A stretch of DNA of 36,828 nt from Pallidibacillus pasinlerensis (GTDB lineage: Bacteria > Bacillota > Bacilli > Bacillales > Caldibacillaceae). Each line of letters opens with the position of its first letter. Within the stretch, counting starts at the first letter, position 1. The stretch spans positions 1-36,828 of the forward strand of contig NZ_JAACYS010000023.1 in the NCBI RefSeq assembly GCF_009996845.1, read 5' to 3'. Positions 10,266 through 19,045 of the stretch are shown piece after piece. The notes under the pieces were generated by a model. It was given only the letters and a program-made list of their open reading frames with translations, was not told the DNA's origin and did not search any database. The translations under genes and the position numbers were made by a program.

Positions 10266-10330
10266 ACAAGAGTTTCCTCTTGTTATAAATTTTGAAACAG
10301 ATGTCAGTTCTCTATGTTTCAATTTTGAAC
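10266..10330 (-). other. Hairpin-rich leader upstream of hemW
   Basis: One hairpin has arms ACAAGAG (10266-10272) and CTCTTGT (10277-10283) with a 4-base loop. A second pairs TTGAAACA (10292-10299) with TGTTTCAA (10315-10322). A third segment, TTGAAC (10325-10330), can compete for GTTTCAA. No U-run follows, so this is not an obvious terminator. Its function is unknown. Confidence 0.5.
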
Positions 10331-10359
10331 ACAAAAGAAATAAGGGTTATAAAAATGAA

Positions 10360-10480
10360 GGCAGAAAGCCCTCGCGAGACTTCAGCGGGAATAGCGTGAG
10401 TCTTGAGACCCCGCAGCCATGCCTGCGAGGCGAGGAGGCTCAAGCCACGCCCGCGGAAAGCGAGCGAGGGGCAATCTGCC
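10360..10480 (-). repeat. GC-rich structured intergenic repeat, copy B
   Basis: A GC-rich block in AT-rich surroundings, bounded by GGCAGA at 10360 and TCTGCC at 10480, whose arms can close into a long hairpin. On the minus strand it contains CGCTTTCCGCGGGC, AGCCTCCTCG and CTGCGGGGTCT in the same order as the copy at 35268-35374. The inner stem is GCGTG-CACGC (10394-10398 with 10446-10450), and CTTGAG-CTCAAG lies inside it. It starts 20 bases past the lepA stop. Similar GC-rich palindromic repeats are dispersed in Bacillaceae genomes; the role is not known to me. Confidence 0.8.
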
Positions 10481-10499
10481 GTATAATTTTTTTTACTTT

Positions 10500-12323
10500 T
10501 TAATCTTCATCAAGTTTTAATACTGCCATGAATGCTTCTTGTGGGATTTCAACGGATCCAACTTGTTTCATCCGCTTCTTCCCTTCCTTTTGCTTCTCTA
10601 ACAATTTACGTTTACGAGAAATGTCCCCACCGTAACATTTAGCAAGAACGTTTTTCCGCATCGCTTTTATCGTTGAGCGAGCAATAATTTTTTGACCAAT
10701 TGCAGCCTGCACAGGTACTTCGAATTGTTGACGAGGAATTAATTCCTTTAACTTTTCAACAATTACTTTTCCTCGACTGTACGATGAATCTCTATGAACA
10801 ATGAAACTTAGCGCATCGACTTTTTCACCGTTTAATAAAATATCCATCTTCACTAATCTGGATGGTTTATAGCCAATTAGTTCATAATCAAAGGAAGCAT
10901 AACCCTTTGTATGAGATTTCAATTGGTCAAAGAAATCATAAACAATTTCTGCCAATGGAATTTCATAAATAATAGATACACGAGTTTCATCTAAATATTG
11001 CATATCGATAAAAATACCACGTTTGTTTTGACAGAGTTCCATTACAGCACCTACATAATCTTTCGGTGCCATAATCGATGCTTTTACATACGGCTCTTCA
11101 ATACGGTCAATCTTTTGTGGATCAGGCATATTTGCCGGGTTATCCACTTCAACATCATTCCCATCCGTAGTATACACATGATAAATAACACTAGGTGCTG
11201 TTGTAATTAAGTCAATTTTAAATTCCCGTTCAATCCGTTCTTGGATAACGTCCATATGTAATAAACCTAAAAATCCACAACGGAAACCGAAACCTAGCGC
11301 TTGCGAAGTTTCTGGCTCAAATTGTAATGAAGCGTCATTTAATTGTAATTTCTCTAGAGCTTCACGTAAGTCATTATATTTGGATGTATCAATTGGATAT
11401 AAACCGCAGAACACCATTGGATTTAACTTACGATATCCTGGTAACGGTTCATCAGCTGGATTATCTGCCAACGTTATCGTATCACCGACTTGTGTGTCAC
11501 CAACATCTTTAATAGATGCAGTTAAATAACCTACATCACCGACTGTTAATTCTTCCTGTGGCGTATGTTTAGGTGTTTGTACACCAAGTTCAGTTACTTC
11601 AAACTCTTTTCCAGTTGCCATCATACGAATTTTATCGCCAACTTTCACGGTTCCATCGACGATTCGAATCATCGCTACTACACCACGATACGGGTCATAG
11701 GCAGAGTCAAAAATTAGAGCTTTTAATGGTGCATCAGGGTCACCTGTTGGCGGTGGTACTTTATCAACAATTTGCTCTAATATTTCCTCAATTCCAATTC
11801 CCGCTTTCGCAGAAGCAAGTACAGCATCACTAGCATCTAACCCGATAACATCCTCAACTTCTTGTCGAACACGCTCAGGCTCAGCGCTCGGTAAATCTAT
11901 TTTATTAATAACAGGTACAATTTCTAAATCATTATCGAGTGCAAGATATACGTTCGCCAATGTTTGAGCTTCAATACCTTGGGCAGCGTCAACAACAAGG
12001 ATTGCCCCTTCACATGCTGCAAGACTTCGAGAAACTTCATATGTAAAGTCGACGTGTCCTGGTGTATCAATCAAATGGAAAATATATTCCTCTCCATCTT
12101 TCGCCTTATACTTTAATTGCACCGCATTTAATTTAATTGTAATTCCACGTTCCCGCTCTAAATCCATTGAATCTAGCAACTGATCTTTCATTTCTCTATT
12201 TGACAATGCATTCGTTTTTTCTAAAATTCGATCAGCTAATGTAGATTTTCCATGGTCAATATGAGCGATAATTGAAAAATTGCGGATTTTTTCTTGTCGT
12301 ATTAATTTTTCTTCACTATTCAT
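10500..12323 (-). CDS. lepA: Elongation factor 4 (LepA), GTPase
   Basis: Ribosome-associated translational GTPase related to EF-G, proposed to act in ribosome assembly or back-translocation. It has 607 residues, close to the family norm. The P-loop AHIDHGKS is at 20-27, followed by DTPGHVDF and [13 protein letters not shown]-like domains II, III and V follow, then the LepA-specific C-terminus ([20 protein letters not shown]). It has a good promoter (TTGAAT-N17-TATAAT) just upstream and is followed by repeat copy B and hemW. Confidence 0.98.
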   Translation of the reverse strand: MNSEEKLIRQEKIRNFSIIAHIDHGKSTLADRILEKTNALSNREMKDQLLDSMDLERERGITIKLNAVQLKYKAKDGEEYIFHLIDTPGHVDFTYEVSRSLAACEGAILVVDAAQGIEAQTLANVYLALDNDLEIVPVINKIDLPSAEPERVRQEVEDVIGLDASDAVLASAKAGIGIEEILEQIVDKVPPPTGDPDAPLKALIFDSAYDPYRGVVAMIRIVDGTVKVGDKIRMMATGKEFEVTELGVQTPKHTPQEELTVGDVGYLTASIKDVGDTQVGDTITLADNPADEPLPGYRKLNPMVFCGLYPIDTSKYNDLREALEKLQLNDASLQFEPETSQALGFGFRCGFLGLLHMDVIQERIEREFKIDLITTAPSVIYHVYTTDGNDVEVDNPANMPDPQKIDRIEEPYVKASIMAPKDYVGAVMELCQNKRGIFIDMQYLDETRVSIIYEIPLAEIVYDFFDQLKSHTKGYASFDYELIGYKPSRLVKMDILLNGEKVDALSFIVHRDSSYSRGKVIVEKLKELIPRQQFEVPVQAAIGQKIIARSTIKAMRKNVLAKCYGGDISRKRKLLEKQKEGKKRMKQVGSVEIPQEAFMAVLKLDED

Positions 12324-12366
12324 AAATTCCGTTCACTCCTAAATCCTTGCAAAATCGCTAATTTTG

Positions 12367-12395
12367 ATTATAACAGTACATTTTTTTATATTCAA
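12367..12395 (-). promoter_or_regulatory. Sigma-A promoter of lepA
   Basis: On the minus strand TTGAAT (12395-12390), 17-base spacer, TATAAT (12372-12367). The -10 is about 43 bases upstream of the lepA ATG. Confidence 0.7.
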
Positions 12396-12485
12396 TCAAA
12401 ACTCTATAATAGTATAATATCATCTTTTTTCTTTTCATGTTTTTCTGATTTTGTATCAATTTTTTACCATTTTCAGTTATATAAA

Positions 12486-12528
12486 AGAAAAAACTGTTTC
12501 AATGATGAATGACACCATTGAAACAGTT
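12486..12528 (-). terminator. Terminator of the gpr-yqxA unit
   Basis: Perfect 13-base-pair stem, AACTGTTTCAATG (12492-12504) with CATTGAAACAGTT (12516-12528), 11-base loop, followed on the minus strand by TTTTTTCTTTT. It lies just past the yqxA stop. Confidence 0.9.
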
Positions 12529-12535
12529 CTATACA

Positions 12536-12850
12536 TTATAAGAAGAGCGAGGAAAATATAGTGCTAAAAAAGTTAGCCAATTTTTGGGCAATATCCGAAA
12601 AAACATTATAAGTATTAATTTCTTCAAAAACTTTTTTCTTCTCTTCGATATTATGACTAGAAATCTGTTCACCTAAAATACTCGTTTCGTACACCTCATC
12701 TTGCTTTTCTACCTCTATAATTTTTTCAAAACGACCATCATCATACCCTTTCATTTTATGTAAACCATTATTGGCCTCTAAAAATCCGAGTATAATACCA
12801 AAAAACAACACACTGATTAATAAAATCGTTTTTAAAAAGAATCGAACCAT
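12536..12850 (-). CDS. yqxA: YqxA family protein (DUF3679), small membrane-anchored
   Basis: A 104-residue protein of unknown function. It has an N-terminal membrane segment (about 5-24) and the conserved ANNGLHKMKGY stretch, followed by a charged, probably helical region (SILGEQISSHNIEEKKK) and a hydrophobic C-terminus. Position and sequence match B. subtilis YqxA, which lies between spoIIP and lepA. It is too short to be SpoIIP and lacks its amidase domain. Here it directly follows gpr with a 104-base gap, so spoIIP is missing between them. Sporulation-linked expression through gpr readthrough is an inference. Confidence 0.8.
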   Translation of the reverse strand: MVRFFLKTILLISVLFFGIILGFLEANNGLHKMKGYDDGRFEKIIEVEKQDEVYETSILGEQISSHNIEEKKKVFEEINTYNVFSDIAQKLANFFSTIFSSLFL

Positions 12851-12954
12851 TTTTTATCACCCAATCACGACTATGGTAGACCACTTTTTTACACTATATG
12901 TTTCATTTAGTCGAAAAATACTAATTTTAATAGACAGAAAAATGAAAATAACTT

Positions 12955-14070
12955 TTAAAAGGTTGAAAAATTAGCACTATCTTCATCTAAACTTAAATGC
13001 AAAGCTTGATTTAATCCACTAGCGATTAAATTTGCCATCCGTTCAATAAAAACGTCGACCTCTTTCGGAGTGACCATTAAATTATGACCGGTTGGCGTTA
13101 ATACTTCTCGGATCAATGCACGCTTTTCTTCTTCATCAAGGGTACCAACAATCCCCATAAACGTTTGCCTCTCTGATTCTCCTGGTAAATCTTCATCTGT
13201 GAATACCTTTTTCTCGCCAAAGGTTAAATTTGCTGGAGCTAAAGCACGGGACGGACGATTACCTTCTTTTAGTTCACGACCGAAATGTTTTAAAATATAA
13301 TCAATGCTATCACTTACGATAGATACAGCATCGACAACTGTTGGAACCCCAATTGAAAAAACATCAACACCTAAAGTTTCTTTACTTAACTCTTTTCGTT
13401 TATTTCCTACTCCAGAACCTGGATGAATTCCAGTATCAGATATTTGAATCGTTGCATTAACTCTTTCTATTGAACGAGATGCTAAAGCATCGATGGCGAT
13501 AATAAAGTCTGGTTTTGTTTTCTGAACAATCCCGAAGATAATATCACTCGTTTCAATTCCTGTTAAGCCCATAACTCCTGGAGAAATTGCACTTAATGGA
13601 CGATAGCCTTGTTCGACCGTTTCCGGAGATAATTCAAATAAATGTCTTGTTACCACTAATTTTTCACAAACCATCGGACCGAGAGCATCAGGAGTTACAT
13701 TCCAGTTCCCTAGTCCGACGACTAAACATTTAGCATCCTCATTAATATTGTGACTTTTTATAAAGCTTTTAAACTCTTTAGCAAAAATCGTTCTCGTTAA
13801 TTCCTCTAGTTCACGGTTTTCTTGGCGGATTCCTTGACTCTCAATCGTTAAATATTTACCAGGTTTCTTTCCAACTATTTTTGACCCTTCTTCCGATATC
13901 GATACATCAACAATTTTTACACCTTGATCCGTTCTTTCTTTTACGATGACACCTTGAATTTCAGAAAGGTTTTGTTCATTTTTTTCTTGTTGTTCAACGG
14001 CCATTTCTCTTGCTTCAACGGCTAAATCCGTACGGATGGAAAATTTTTGTAAATCTTCTCCCTTAACCAC
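12955..14070 (-). CDS. gpr: Spore germination protease GPR
   Basis: Endopeptidase that degrades the small acid-soluble proteins protecting spore DNA during germination. It is made as a zymogen in the forespore and autoprocessed at its N-terminus. I place the start at the GTG at 14070 ([19 protein letters not shown]), with AAAGGA about 8 bases upstream. This gives 371 residues, near the 368 of B. subtilis. The open frame continues upstream to 14184 without family similarity. The conserved [42 protein letters not shown] and [12 protein letters not shown] blocks are all present. I did not find a convincing sigma-G promoter by eye. Divergent from rpsT. Confidence 0.96.
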   Translation of the reverse strand: MVKGEDLQKFSIRTDLAVEAREMAVEQQEKNEQNLSEIQGVIVKERTDQGVKIVDVSISEEGSKIVGKKPGKYLTIESQGIRQENRELEELTRTIFAKEFKSFIKSHNINEDAKCLVVGLGNWNVTPDALGPMVCEKLVVTRHLFELSPETVEQGYRPLSAISPGVMGLTGIETSDIIFGIVQKTKPDFIIAIDALASRSIERVNATIQISDTGIHPGSGVGNKRKELSKETLGVDVFSIGVPTVVDAVSIVSDSIDYILKHFGRELKEGNRPSRALAPANLTFGEKKVFTDEDLPGESERQTFMGIVGTLDEEEKRALIREVLTPTGHNLMVTPKEVDVFIERMANLIASGLNQALHLSLDEDSANFSTF

Positions 14071-14266
14071 AACGATCATCCTTTCTTGTTCATTAAGCAA
14101 TTGGAAACTTTTATGTATTATTCCCGAATGATTTGTATTCAATCCATAATAGATTTTTGTGAGACCTATTGCATTCTTTGTCATCTTTTGATAGAATATC
14201 AGTTGTTCTTTAAGTTGAAATTTAGTCTGAAACCGTCTGGTCTGGCTTCACTAGGAGGTGAAAAGA

Positions 14267-14533
14267 TTGGCAAATATTAAATCTGCAATCAAACGTATTA
14301 GAACTAACGAAGAAAGCCGTGTTCGTAACGCATCTGCCAAATCTGCTATGCGTACGGCTATGAAAAAAGTTGAATTAGCTGTAGCTAACAATAATGTTGA
14401 TGAAGCAAAAGAAGCTTTAACTGTAGCTGTTCGTAAAATAGATAAAGCAGTGACAAAAGGTTTCTTACACAGAAACTCTGCTGCTCGTTACAAATCTCGT
14501 TTAGCTAAACAAGTTAACTCTTTAAACGCTTAA
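14267..14533 (+). CDS. rpsT: 30S ribosomal protein S20
   Basis: Small-subunit protein that binds 16S rRNA early in assembly. It has 88 residues when begun at the TTG at 14267 ([10 protein letters not shown]), which has AGGAGGTG 6 bases upstream. The GTG at 14258 belongs to the Shine-Dalgarno site itself, so I reject it. The protein is highly basic and alpha-helical, with the family block [14 protein letters not shown] and the ending [15 protein letters not shown]. It is one of the four plus-strand genes here, monocistronic, divergent from gpr and convergent with holA, as in B. subtilis. Confidence 0.98.
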   Translation: MANIKSAIKRIRTNEESRVRNASAKSAMRTAMKKVELAVANNNVDEAKEALTVAVRKIDKAVTKGFLHRNSAARYKSRLAKQVNSLNA

Positions 14534-14542
14534 TCTAAAAGT

Positions 14543-14580
14543 AAAAGAAAATTTGGTGTACTGCCAAATTTTCTTTTTTT
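14543..14580 (+). terminator. Terminator of rpsT
   Basis: 14-base-pair stem, AAAAGAAAATTTGG with CCAAATTTTCTTTT, 7-base loop, followed by TTTs. It starts 10 bases after the rpsT stop. Confidence 0.95.
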
Positions 14581-14582
14581 TG

Positions 14583-14613
14583 CATAAAAAAAGAACGAGT
14601 CATTCACTCGTTC
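14583..14613 (-). terminator. Terminator of holA
   Basis: GAACGAGT-CATTC-ACTCGTTC hairpin followed on the minus strand by TTTTTTT. Convergent with the rpsT terminator, which it abuts. Confidence 0.9.
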
Positions 14614-14615
14614 CA

Positions 14616-15656
14616 TTAATTCCCTACTATTTCCCTATCATCCTTCGTAAGGAAGGTTAGGAAGAATAATTCCATCATTTTTTCTTTATTTCCGTATCCT
14701 GTTTTCATTTTATAATCTAAATCTGCTAAGTATTTAATCATATCGAGAATTCGTTTTTCATCAAATGACCTTGCTTTTGGAATTGCCAATTTTACCCGAT
14801 ACGGATGGACCTTAAGAATTCCAGAAATTTGTTTTTCACCGTATCCTTTATTTACTAACGTTTTAACTTCATAAAGGAATCTTACTTGACTCGCAATTAC
14901 CGCTAATATTTTTATTGGTTCTTCGTTTTGTTTTAACAAACCATAAAATATTTCCAACGTTTTATTTAAATTTCTTTGCATCACTTGATCAACTAGTGCA
15001 AAAATATTATCCTCTAATGATTTTGCCACTAATAATTGAATCGTTTCTTCATCAATCGTTTGTTCTCCACTGTATAAAAACAACTTTTCCAATTCATTAT
15101 GTAATAAAGTTAGATTAGGTCCAACATATTGATAAAGTAATTCAACGGCGTCGCTTGTAATTTCACTACCAATTTCAGAAACTTGATCATATATCCATTG
15201 TTTTATTTCTTTTTCAGAAAGACCTTTTGCTTGTAAAGTAACTGCTTGTTTTTTTAATGCCTTCGTTAATTTTTTCCGTTCATCTAATTTTTCATATGGA
15301 GCAATTAGAACCAATATTGTAGAAGGCACAGGATTTTCGATATAACTTTCCAAAGCCTTTAAATTATGTTCTACTTTATCCTTTCCCTTTTCCGATGTTA
15401 AAAATATCGGATGATAGGCGATTACAGTTTTACGTTCACCAAAAAAAGGAACCGTTTCACAATCTTCAAGTACCGTTTCTATTGGAGTTTCTTCTAAATC
15501 ATAAATGGATAAATTAAACTCTGCTTCTTCTTCTTGAATTGATTCTTGTATAATTAAATCTTTTGTTTTATTTATTAAAAAGTTTTCGTCACCATACAAT
15601 AAATAGATTGGTGAGAATTTTTTTTGTTTAAGTTCTTTCCATACTTTTGCAAACAC
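14616..15656 (-). CDS. holA: DNA polymerase III subunit delta HolA
   Basis: Clamp-loader delta subunit, which opens the beta sliding clamp during replication (B. subtilis YqeN). The 346-residue length and the blocks LYGDENFLI near the N-terminus, APYEKLDERKKLTKALKK in the middle and LLKQNEEPIKILAVIASQVRFL at about 230-255 identify the family. The start is a GTG (15656) with a weak GGGG site about 10 bases upstream. It has its own strong promoter and a clear terminator, so it looks monocistronic. Confidence 0.95.
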   Translation of the reverse strand: MFAKVWKELKQKKFSPIYLLYGDENFLINKTKDLIIQESIQEEEAEFNLSIYDLEETPIETVLEDCETVPFFGERKTVIAYHPIFLTSEKGKDKVEHNLKALESYIENPVPSTILVLIAPYEKLDERKKLTKALKKQAVTLQAKGLSEKEIKQWIYDQVSEIGSEITSDAVELLYQYVGPNLTLLHNELEKLFLYSGEQTIDEETIQLLVAKSLEDNIFALVDQVMQRNLNKTLEIFYGLLKQNEEPIKILAVIASQVRFLYEVKTLVNKGYGEKQISGILKVHPYRVKLAIPKARSFDEKRILDMIKYLADLDYKMKTGYGNKEKMMELFFLTFLTKDDREIVGN

Positions 15657-15691
15657 GAATCTTTCGCCCCGTTCAATTTAGTTTTTCTTTT

Positions 15692-15720
15692 ATCCTATGA
15701 AAAAAATAGGAAACTGTCAA
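15692..15720 (-). promoter_or_regulatory. Sigma-A promoter of holA
   Basis: On the minus strand TTGACA (15720-15715), 17-base spacer, TAGGAT (15697-15692), with the -10 about 35 bases ahead of the holA GTG. Confidence 0.7.
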
Positions 15721-15761
15721 AGAATCGAAAATTTTTAATTGTTAAGAAAGACATGTTAAAA

Positions 15762-15827
15762 GGGATAGTCGCCATTGACTATCCCTGTATATATTGAACG
15801 CTAGAATAAGTCCAATCTTACTCTAGC
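15762..15827. other. Two adjacent hairpins upstream of holA
   Basis: Hairpin 1: GGGATAGTC (15762-15770) with GACTATCCC (15777-15785), 6-base loop. Hairpin 2: arms at 15800-15810 and 15817-15827 (GCTAGAATAAG with CTTACTCTAGC, one mismatch). On the minus strand hairpin 1 is followed by TTTT, so it may be a weak terminator stopping transcription from comEC before the holA promoter. The rest of the 15657-15955 gap holds only the two promoters listed. Confidence 0.5.
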
Positions 15828-15904
15828 GGGACTACTTTCAGTTTTCCACCTACCCGATTACTTTATTTGTGTTAACGTTTGTCAATTTTAACCTTTCGAA
15901 TATG

Positions 15905-15933
15905 TAGACTTTTTAAAATGTTTTGTTTATACT
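15905..15933 (+). promoter_or_regulatory. Candidate promoter of yqzM
   Basis: TAGACT (15905-15910), 17-base spacer, TATACT (15928-15933), then 22 bases to the yqzM ATG. Confidence 0.45.
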
Positions 15934-15955
15934 AAATTTATCAGGAGGGGTGGAT

Positions 15956-16090
15956 ATGAACGAATTTGAAAAAGATGTGCAATATAAAGGAAATGACTTT
16001 ATCGATTCTGGAGTAGCCTTTGTTATTTCTTTTGGATTTTTTGCTACTATTTTCATCATTGCCACCGTCATTCAAGTAATCGCTTCATAA
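15956..16090 (+). CDS. yqzM: YqzM family small membrane protein
   Basis: A 44-residue protein matching B. subtilis YqzM (MNEFEK start, then DSGVAFVISFGFFATIFIIA). It has a charged N-terminal third and one hydrophobic helix (about 20-43) that should span the membrane. Function unknown. An excellent AGGAGG (15943-15948) lies 7 bases upstream, and the gene has its own candidate promoter and terminator. As in B. subtilis it sits between holA and comEC on the opposite strand. It is below the size of most ORF cut-offs and easily missed. Confidence 0.92.
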   Translation: MNEFEKDVQYKGNDFIDSGVAFVISFGFFATIFIIATVIQVIAS

Positions 16091-16103
16091 GATTCATTTG
16101 GAA

Positions 16104-16134
16104 AACAGACTGTAAAACCAGTCTGTTCTTTTTC
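16104..16134 (+). terminator. Terminator of yqzM
   Basis: ACAGACTG (16105-16112) with CAGTCTGT (16119-16126), 6-base loop, followed by TCTTTTTC. It may also act weakly on comEC transcripts from the other side. Confidence 0.85.
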
Positions 16135-16172
16135 TTTATATTATGTTGGAATGTGTCAAATGGTGACACTCT

Positions 16173-18485
16173 TTATTCTTCAAGCATTGTTGACAATTTT
16201 TCTATTTCAAATAAATAGAAATACGTAACTGCTCCATGCTTATCGGTACGAAAGGTTTTAATTTTATAATCCTTTAAACGATCAATTACTTCTTGATGAG
16301 GATGCCCATAACGGTTATTTTCTCCAGCAGAAATGACGGCAATCTCAGGTTGAATCGCATTTAAAAATGGTTCTGTTGTTGATGTATTTGAACCATGATG
16401 CCCTGCTTTTAAAATATCCACTTGTAAATTTGGATACTTTTGAATTAATAACTCCTCTCCCTCTTTTTCAAGATCACCGGTAAACAACCATTTTTTCTTT
16501 CCTAATTTAGCGTAAACAACGATTGAAGCGTTATTACTCGCTTTCATATTTTTTTCTGGTGCAAGAATATAAAACTGATTCTTACCCTTTGTCCAATACA
16601 TTCCATCAAAAGCATACGTTACCTTTGTATTATTTTCTTTCGCTAATTTAATAACCTCTTGTTCAGCAATAGATTTTTCCATTGTTTGCCCTACAACAAG
16701 TTCACCAATATGGAAATGGTTAAATAAAGCCGCACTCGAACCGACATGGTCAATATCCCCATGCGTTAAGATAAGCCTATCTAGTTTTGTAATTCCTTTA
16801 CTTTTTAAAAAAGGAACTACGATAGATTCACCTGGGTCAAATGGTTTCTCCCGCTTTTCCCAATCTTCTTGCGGAAATTGAAGAACTCCACCTGTGTCAA
16901 TTAAATAATTCCCTTTGTTTAAAGGCATGCGAATAAAAATACAATCCCCTTGTCCCACATCAATAATTGTAACTTCTCCTACTGGAGAAAATTTTACAAA
17001 TAAAATTTGCAAGATAAATGGACAGAGAAAAATCGTAAGCAATAACAACTTTTTCTTTGCAAACTTATCTTTTTCATAGAAGATAAAACAAATAATGATG
17101 CTAATAAAAAAGAGTATAAAGATGGAGGTTGGAGGTTTGCCTAACACGATTGTAAACAAATCAAAGCCATTCATCCAAACCGCAAAATCGTTCGGATACT
17201 CTAGCAACACTGTAAGTATCGATACAAACAAACCACTCAACTTTGGAAATAATAGGATTATGATATAAGTTAGAAAGCTTAACGGGAGAATGAAAATTGA
17301 ATAAAGTGGAACGTAAATGATGTTGAGAAGAAAACTTATGAGAGAAAACTCATAAAAACTCGTTAAAAGGATTGGTAAAGATACAATTTGGGAGATTAAA
17401 GATATTGCTATACCACTTTTTAAGAAACCATGTATCTCTTGTAAAATTGCTCGTGAAAGAAGTAAACCTGCAGTTACTGTATACGAAAGTTGAAAGCCAA
17501 CATGATAAATAATAAAAGGATTAATCAATATAAAAATAATAAATGAGATTGATAATGCATCTAGTGAATTTAAAATCATTCGCCATTTTGATAAAAATAA
17601 AATGAGCCATGCCATAAAAACGGAGCGAGTTACAGATGGAGCAGCACCGCCTAAAACAGCATATATTGGTAGAAACAATAGAAGAATCAGACGAACACGT
17701 TCCCTCGTAATGCCAAACTTTAATAAAACATAATATAAACAAGCAATAATTATACCAACATGTAGCCCAGAAATAGCTAATAAATGGGATAAACCTAGTT
17801 TTTGATACGCTTCTTCAACGGATTGATCCATATTTTCATCATGTCCGAATAGTAACGCATTTATAAAGGGCGCAATATGTTCTGGAAAGTGTAGGTTGAT
17901 ACTTTCTATGCCACTTCTTCGAAAATCTAATAGTTTTTGATACAAAGTTTTATCTTGTAAAAAGCAGTTTGATATTCGTTCAACCTTTAACAAATAATAG
18001 ATCTTTTGCGTTTGTAAAAATTGTCGATAATTAAATGCGTTTGGATTCCTCGGTTCAGGTGGTAATTCAAAAATCCCTTGAACTTGACAATAAACACCTG
18101 GCTCAAGCATATGTTGAAGTCTATCTTTTTCATCTTTCGTTTTCATATAGTAGGTAAATGCAAGCTTTTCACCTTGTTGTCTAACTACTGTTCCACTTAA
18201 TTTATTCCCATCAAATTTAGGATAATCGGCAAATTGAATAAATAATGCTTGTACCTCTTCTGGTGGTGGAGGTATTTCTTTTTCAAATCGCCAATGAAAG
18301 CAGAAAAACATAAGGAAAAAGCTTGCAAGCACAATGTAAAAAGATTTTTGTAGTTTACGATGTATAATATAAAAAAATAATAACGCCACAAGTATACCTA
18401 ATAGAAAATGGTGGTATGTCAAAAAAGAAACAATCGTGGCTATGCTGATGTAAACAAAAACACCAGGAAATATACCACTACACAC
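16173..18485 (-). CDS. comEC: DNA uptake channel protein ComEC
   Basis: Polytopic membrane protein that carries single-stranded DNA across the membrane during transformation. It has 770 residues, close to the 776 of B. subtilis. An N-terminal membrane pair and OB-like region lead to the multi-helix competence domain (LLAISGLHVGIII, then many hydrophobic segments). The C-terminal metallo-beta-lactamase-like domain has an intact metal motif THGDIDH (574-580), TGDLEKEGE and GHHGS (695-699), so it may be catalytically active as a nuclease. The start at the GTG at 18485 is uncertain, because the AAAGGG lies almost against it. It is 9 bases downstream of comEB. Confidence 0.95.
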   Translation of the reverse strand: MCSGIFPGVFVYISIATIVSFLTYHHFLLGILVALLFFYIIHRKLQKSFYIVLASFFLMFFCFHWRFEKEIPPPPEEVQALFIQFADYPKFDGNKLSGTVVRQQGEKLAFTYYMKTKDEKDRLQHMLEPGVYCQVQGIFELPPEPRNPNAFNYRQFLQTQKIYYLLKVERISNCFLQDKTLYQKLLDFRRSGIESINLHFPEHIAPFINALLFGHDENMDQSVEEAYQKLGLSHLLAISGLHVGIIIACLYYVLLKFGITRERVRLILLLFLPIYAVLGGAAPSVTRSVFMAWLILFLSKWRMILNSLDALSISFIIFILINPFIIYHVGFQLSYTVTAGLLLSRAILQEIHGFLKSGIAISLISQIVSLPILLTSFYEFSLISFLLNIIYVPLYSIFILPLSFLTYIIILLFPKLSGLFVSILTVLLEYPNDFAVWMNGFDLFTIVLGKPPTSIFILFFISIIICFIFYEKDKFAKKKLLLLTIFLCPFILQILFVKFSPVGEVTIIDVGQGDCIFIRMPLNKGNYLIDTGGVLQFPQEDWEKREKPFDPGESIVVPFLKSKGITKLDRLILTHGDIDHVGSSAALFNHFHIGELVVGQTMEKSIAEQEVIKLAKENNTKVTYAFDGMYWTKGKNQFYILAPEKNMKASNNASIVVYAKLGKKKWLFTGDLEKEGEELLIQKYPNLQVDILKAGHHGSNTSTTEPFLNAIQPEIAVISAGENNRYGHPHQEVIDRLKDYKIKTFRTDKHGAVTYFYLFEIEKLSTMLEE

Positions 18486-18494
18486 CCTTTCTAC

Positions 18495-18956
18495 TTATTT
18501 ATTGACTACATTAAAATTAAAAATAGATTTATCAAAAGGTACTTTTTCTACTTTTACTTTTGCCTGTTCTAGTAATTCCATTGCGTATGAATCATTTTTA
18601 TAATCCTCTGCATAATAAATTACTTTTATCCCCGATTGAATAATTGACTTTGTACATTGTAAACACGGAAAATGAGTCACATAAATTTCTGCACCCTCTG
18701 TTGGTACACCAAACTTTGCACATTGTAAAAGAGCATTCATTTCCGCATGAATTGTTCGAACACAATGATTGTCAATAACATAACAACCTTTATCGATACA
18801 ATGATCACCACCAGCTATCGAGCCGTTATAACCTCCTGCTATAATACGTTTATCACGGACAATTGTTGCTCCGACTGATAATCTTGTACAAGTACTTCTT
18901 GATGATAGTAGAAAACTTTGTGCCATAAAATATTGATCCCATTCAATTCTTTTCAT
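18495..18956 (-). CDS. comEB: ComEB, dCMP deaminase family protein
   Basis: Zinc-dependent cytidine/deoxycytidylate deaminase fold. The active-site motifs are intact: H70-A-E72 and P97-C98-L-Q-C101. The conserved RSTCTRLSVGATIV and GGYNGSIAGGDHC segments of dCMP deaminases are also present. It has 153 residues, shorter at the C-terminus than the 189-residue B. subtilis protein. The gene belongs to the comE operon, but in B. subtilis it is not needed for transformation, so its physiological role is probably in nucleotide metabolism. Confidence 0.94.
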   Translation of the reverse strand: MKRIEWDQYFMAQSFLLSSRSTCTRLSVGATIVRDKRIIAGGYNGSIAGGDHCIDKGCYVIDNHCVRTIHAEMNALLQCAKFGVPTEGAEIYVTHFPCLQCTKSIIQSGIKVIYYAEDYKNDSYAMELLEQAKVKVEKVPFDKSIFNFNVVNK

Positions 18957-19045
18957 TGCTTGTCCCTCATTTCTAGTAAACGAATATTCTGTATAAATAT
19001 AGTGTAGGCAAAGCGATTAATTTTCGTCAATAACATTTTTAAACT

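Noticed and set aside
12536-12850. Possible spoIIP, from its place between gpr and lepA
   Set aside because: Only 104 residues, no amidase domain, and the sequence matches YqxA (DUF3679).
14071-14184. N-terminal extension of gpr
   Set aside because: No similarity to GPR proteins; the ribosome-binding site fits the GTG at 14070 and gives the family length.
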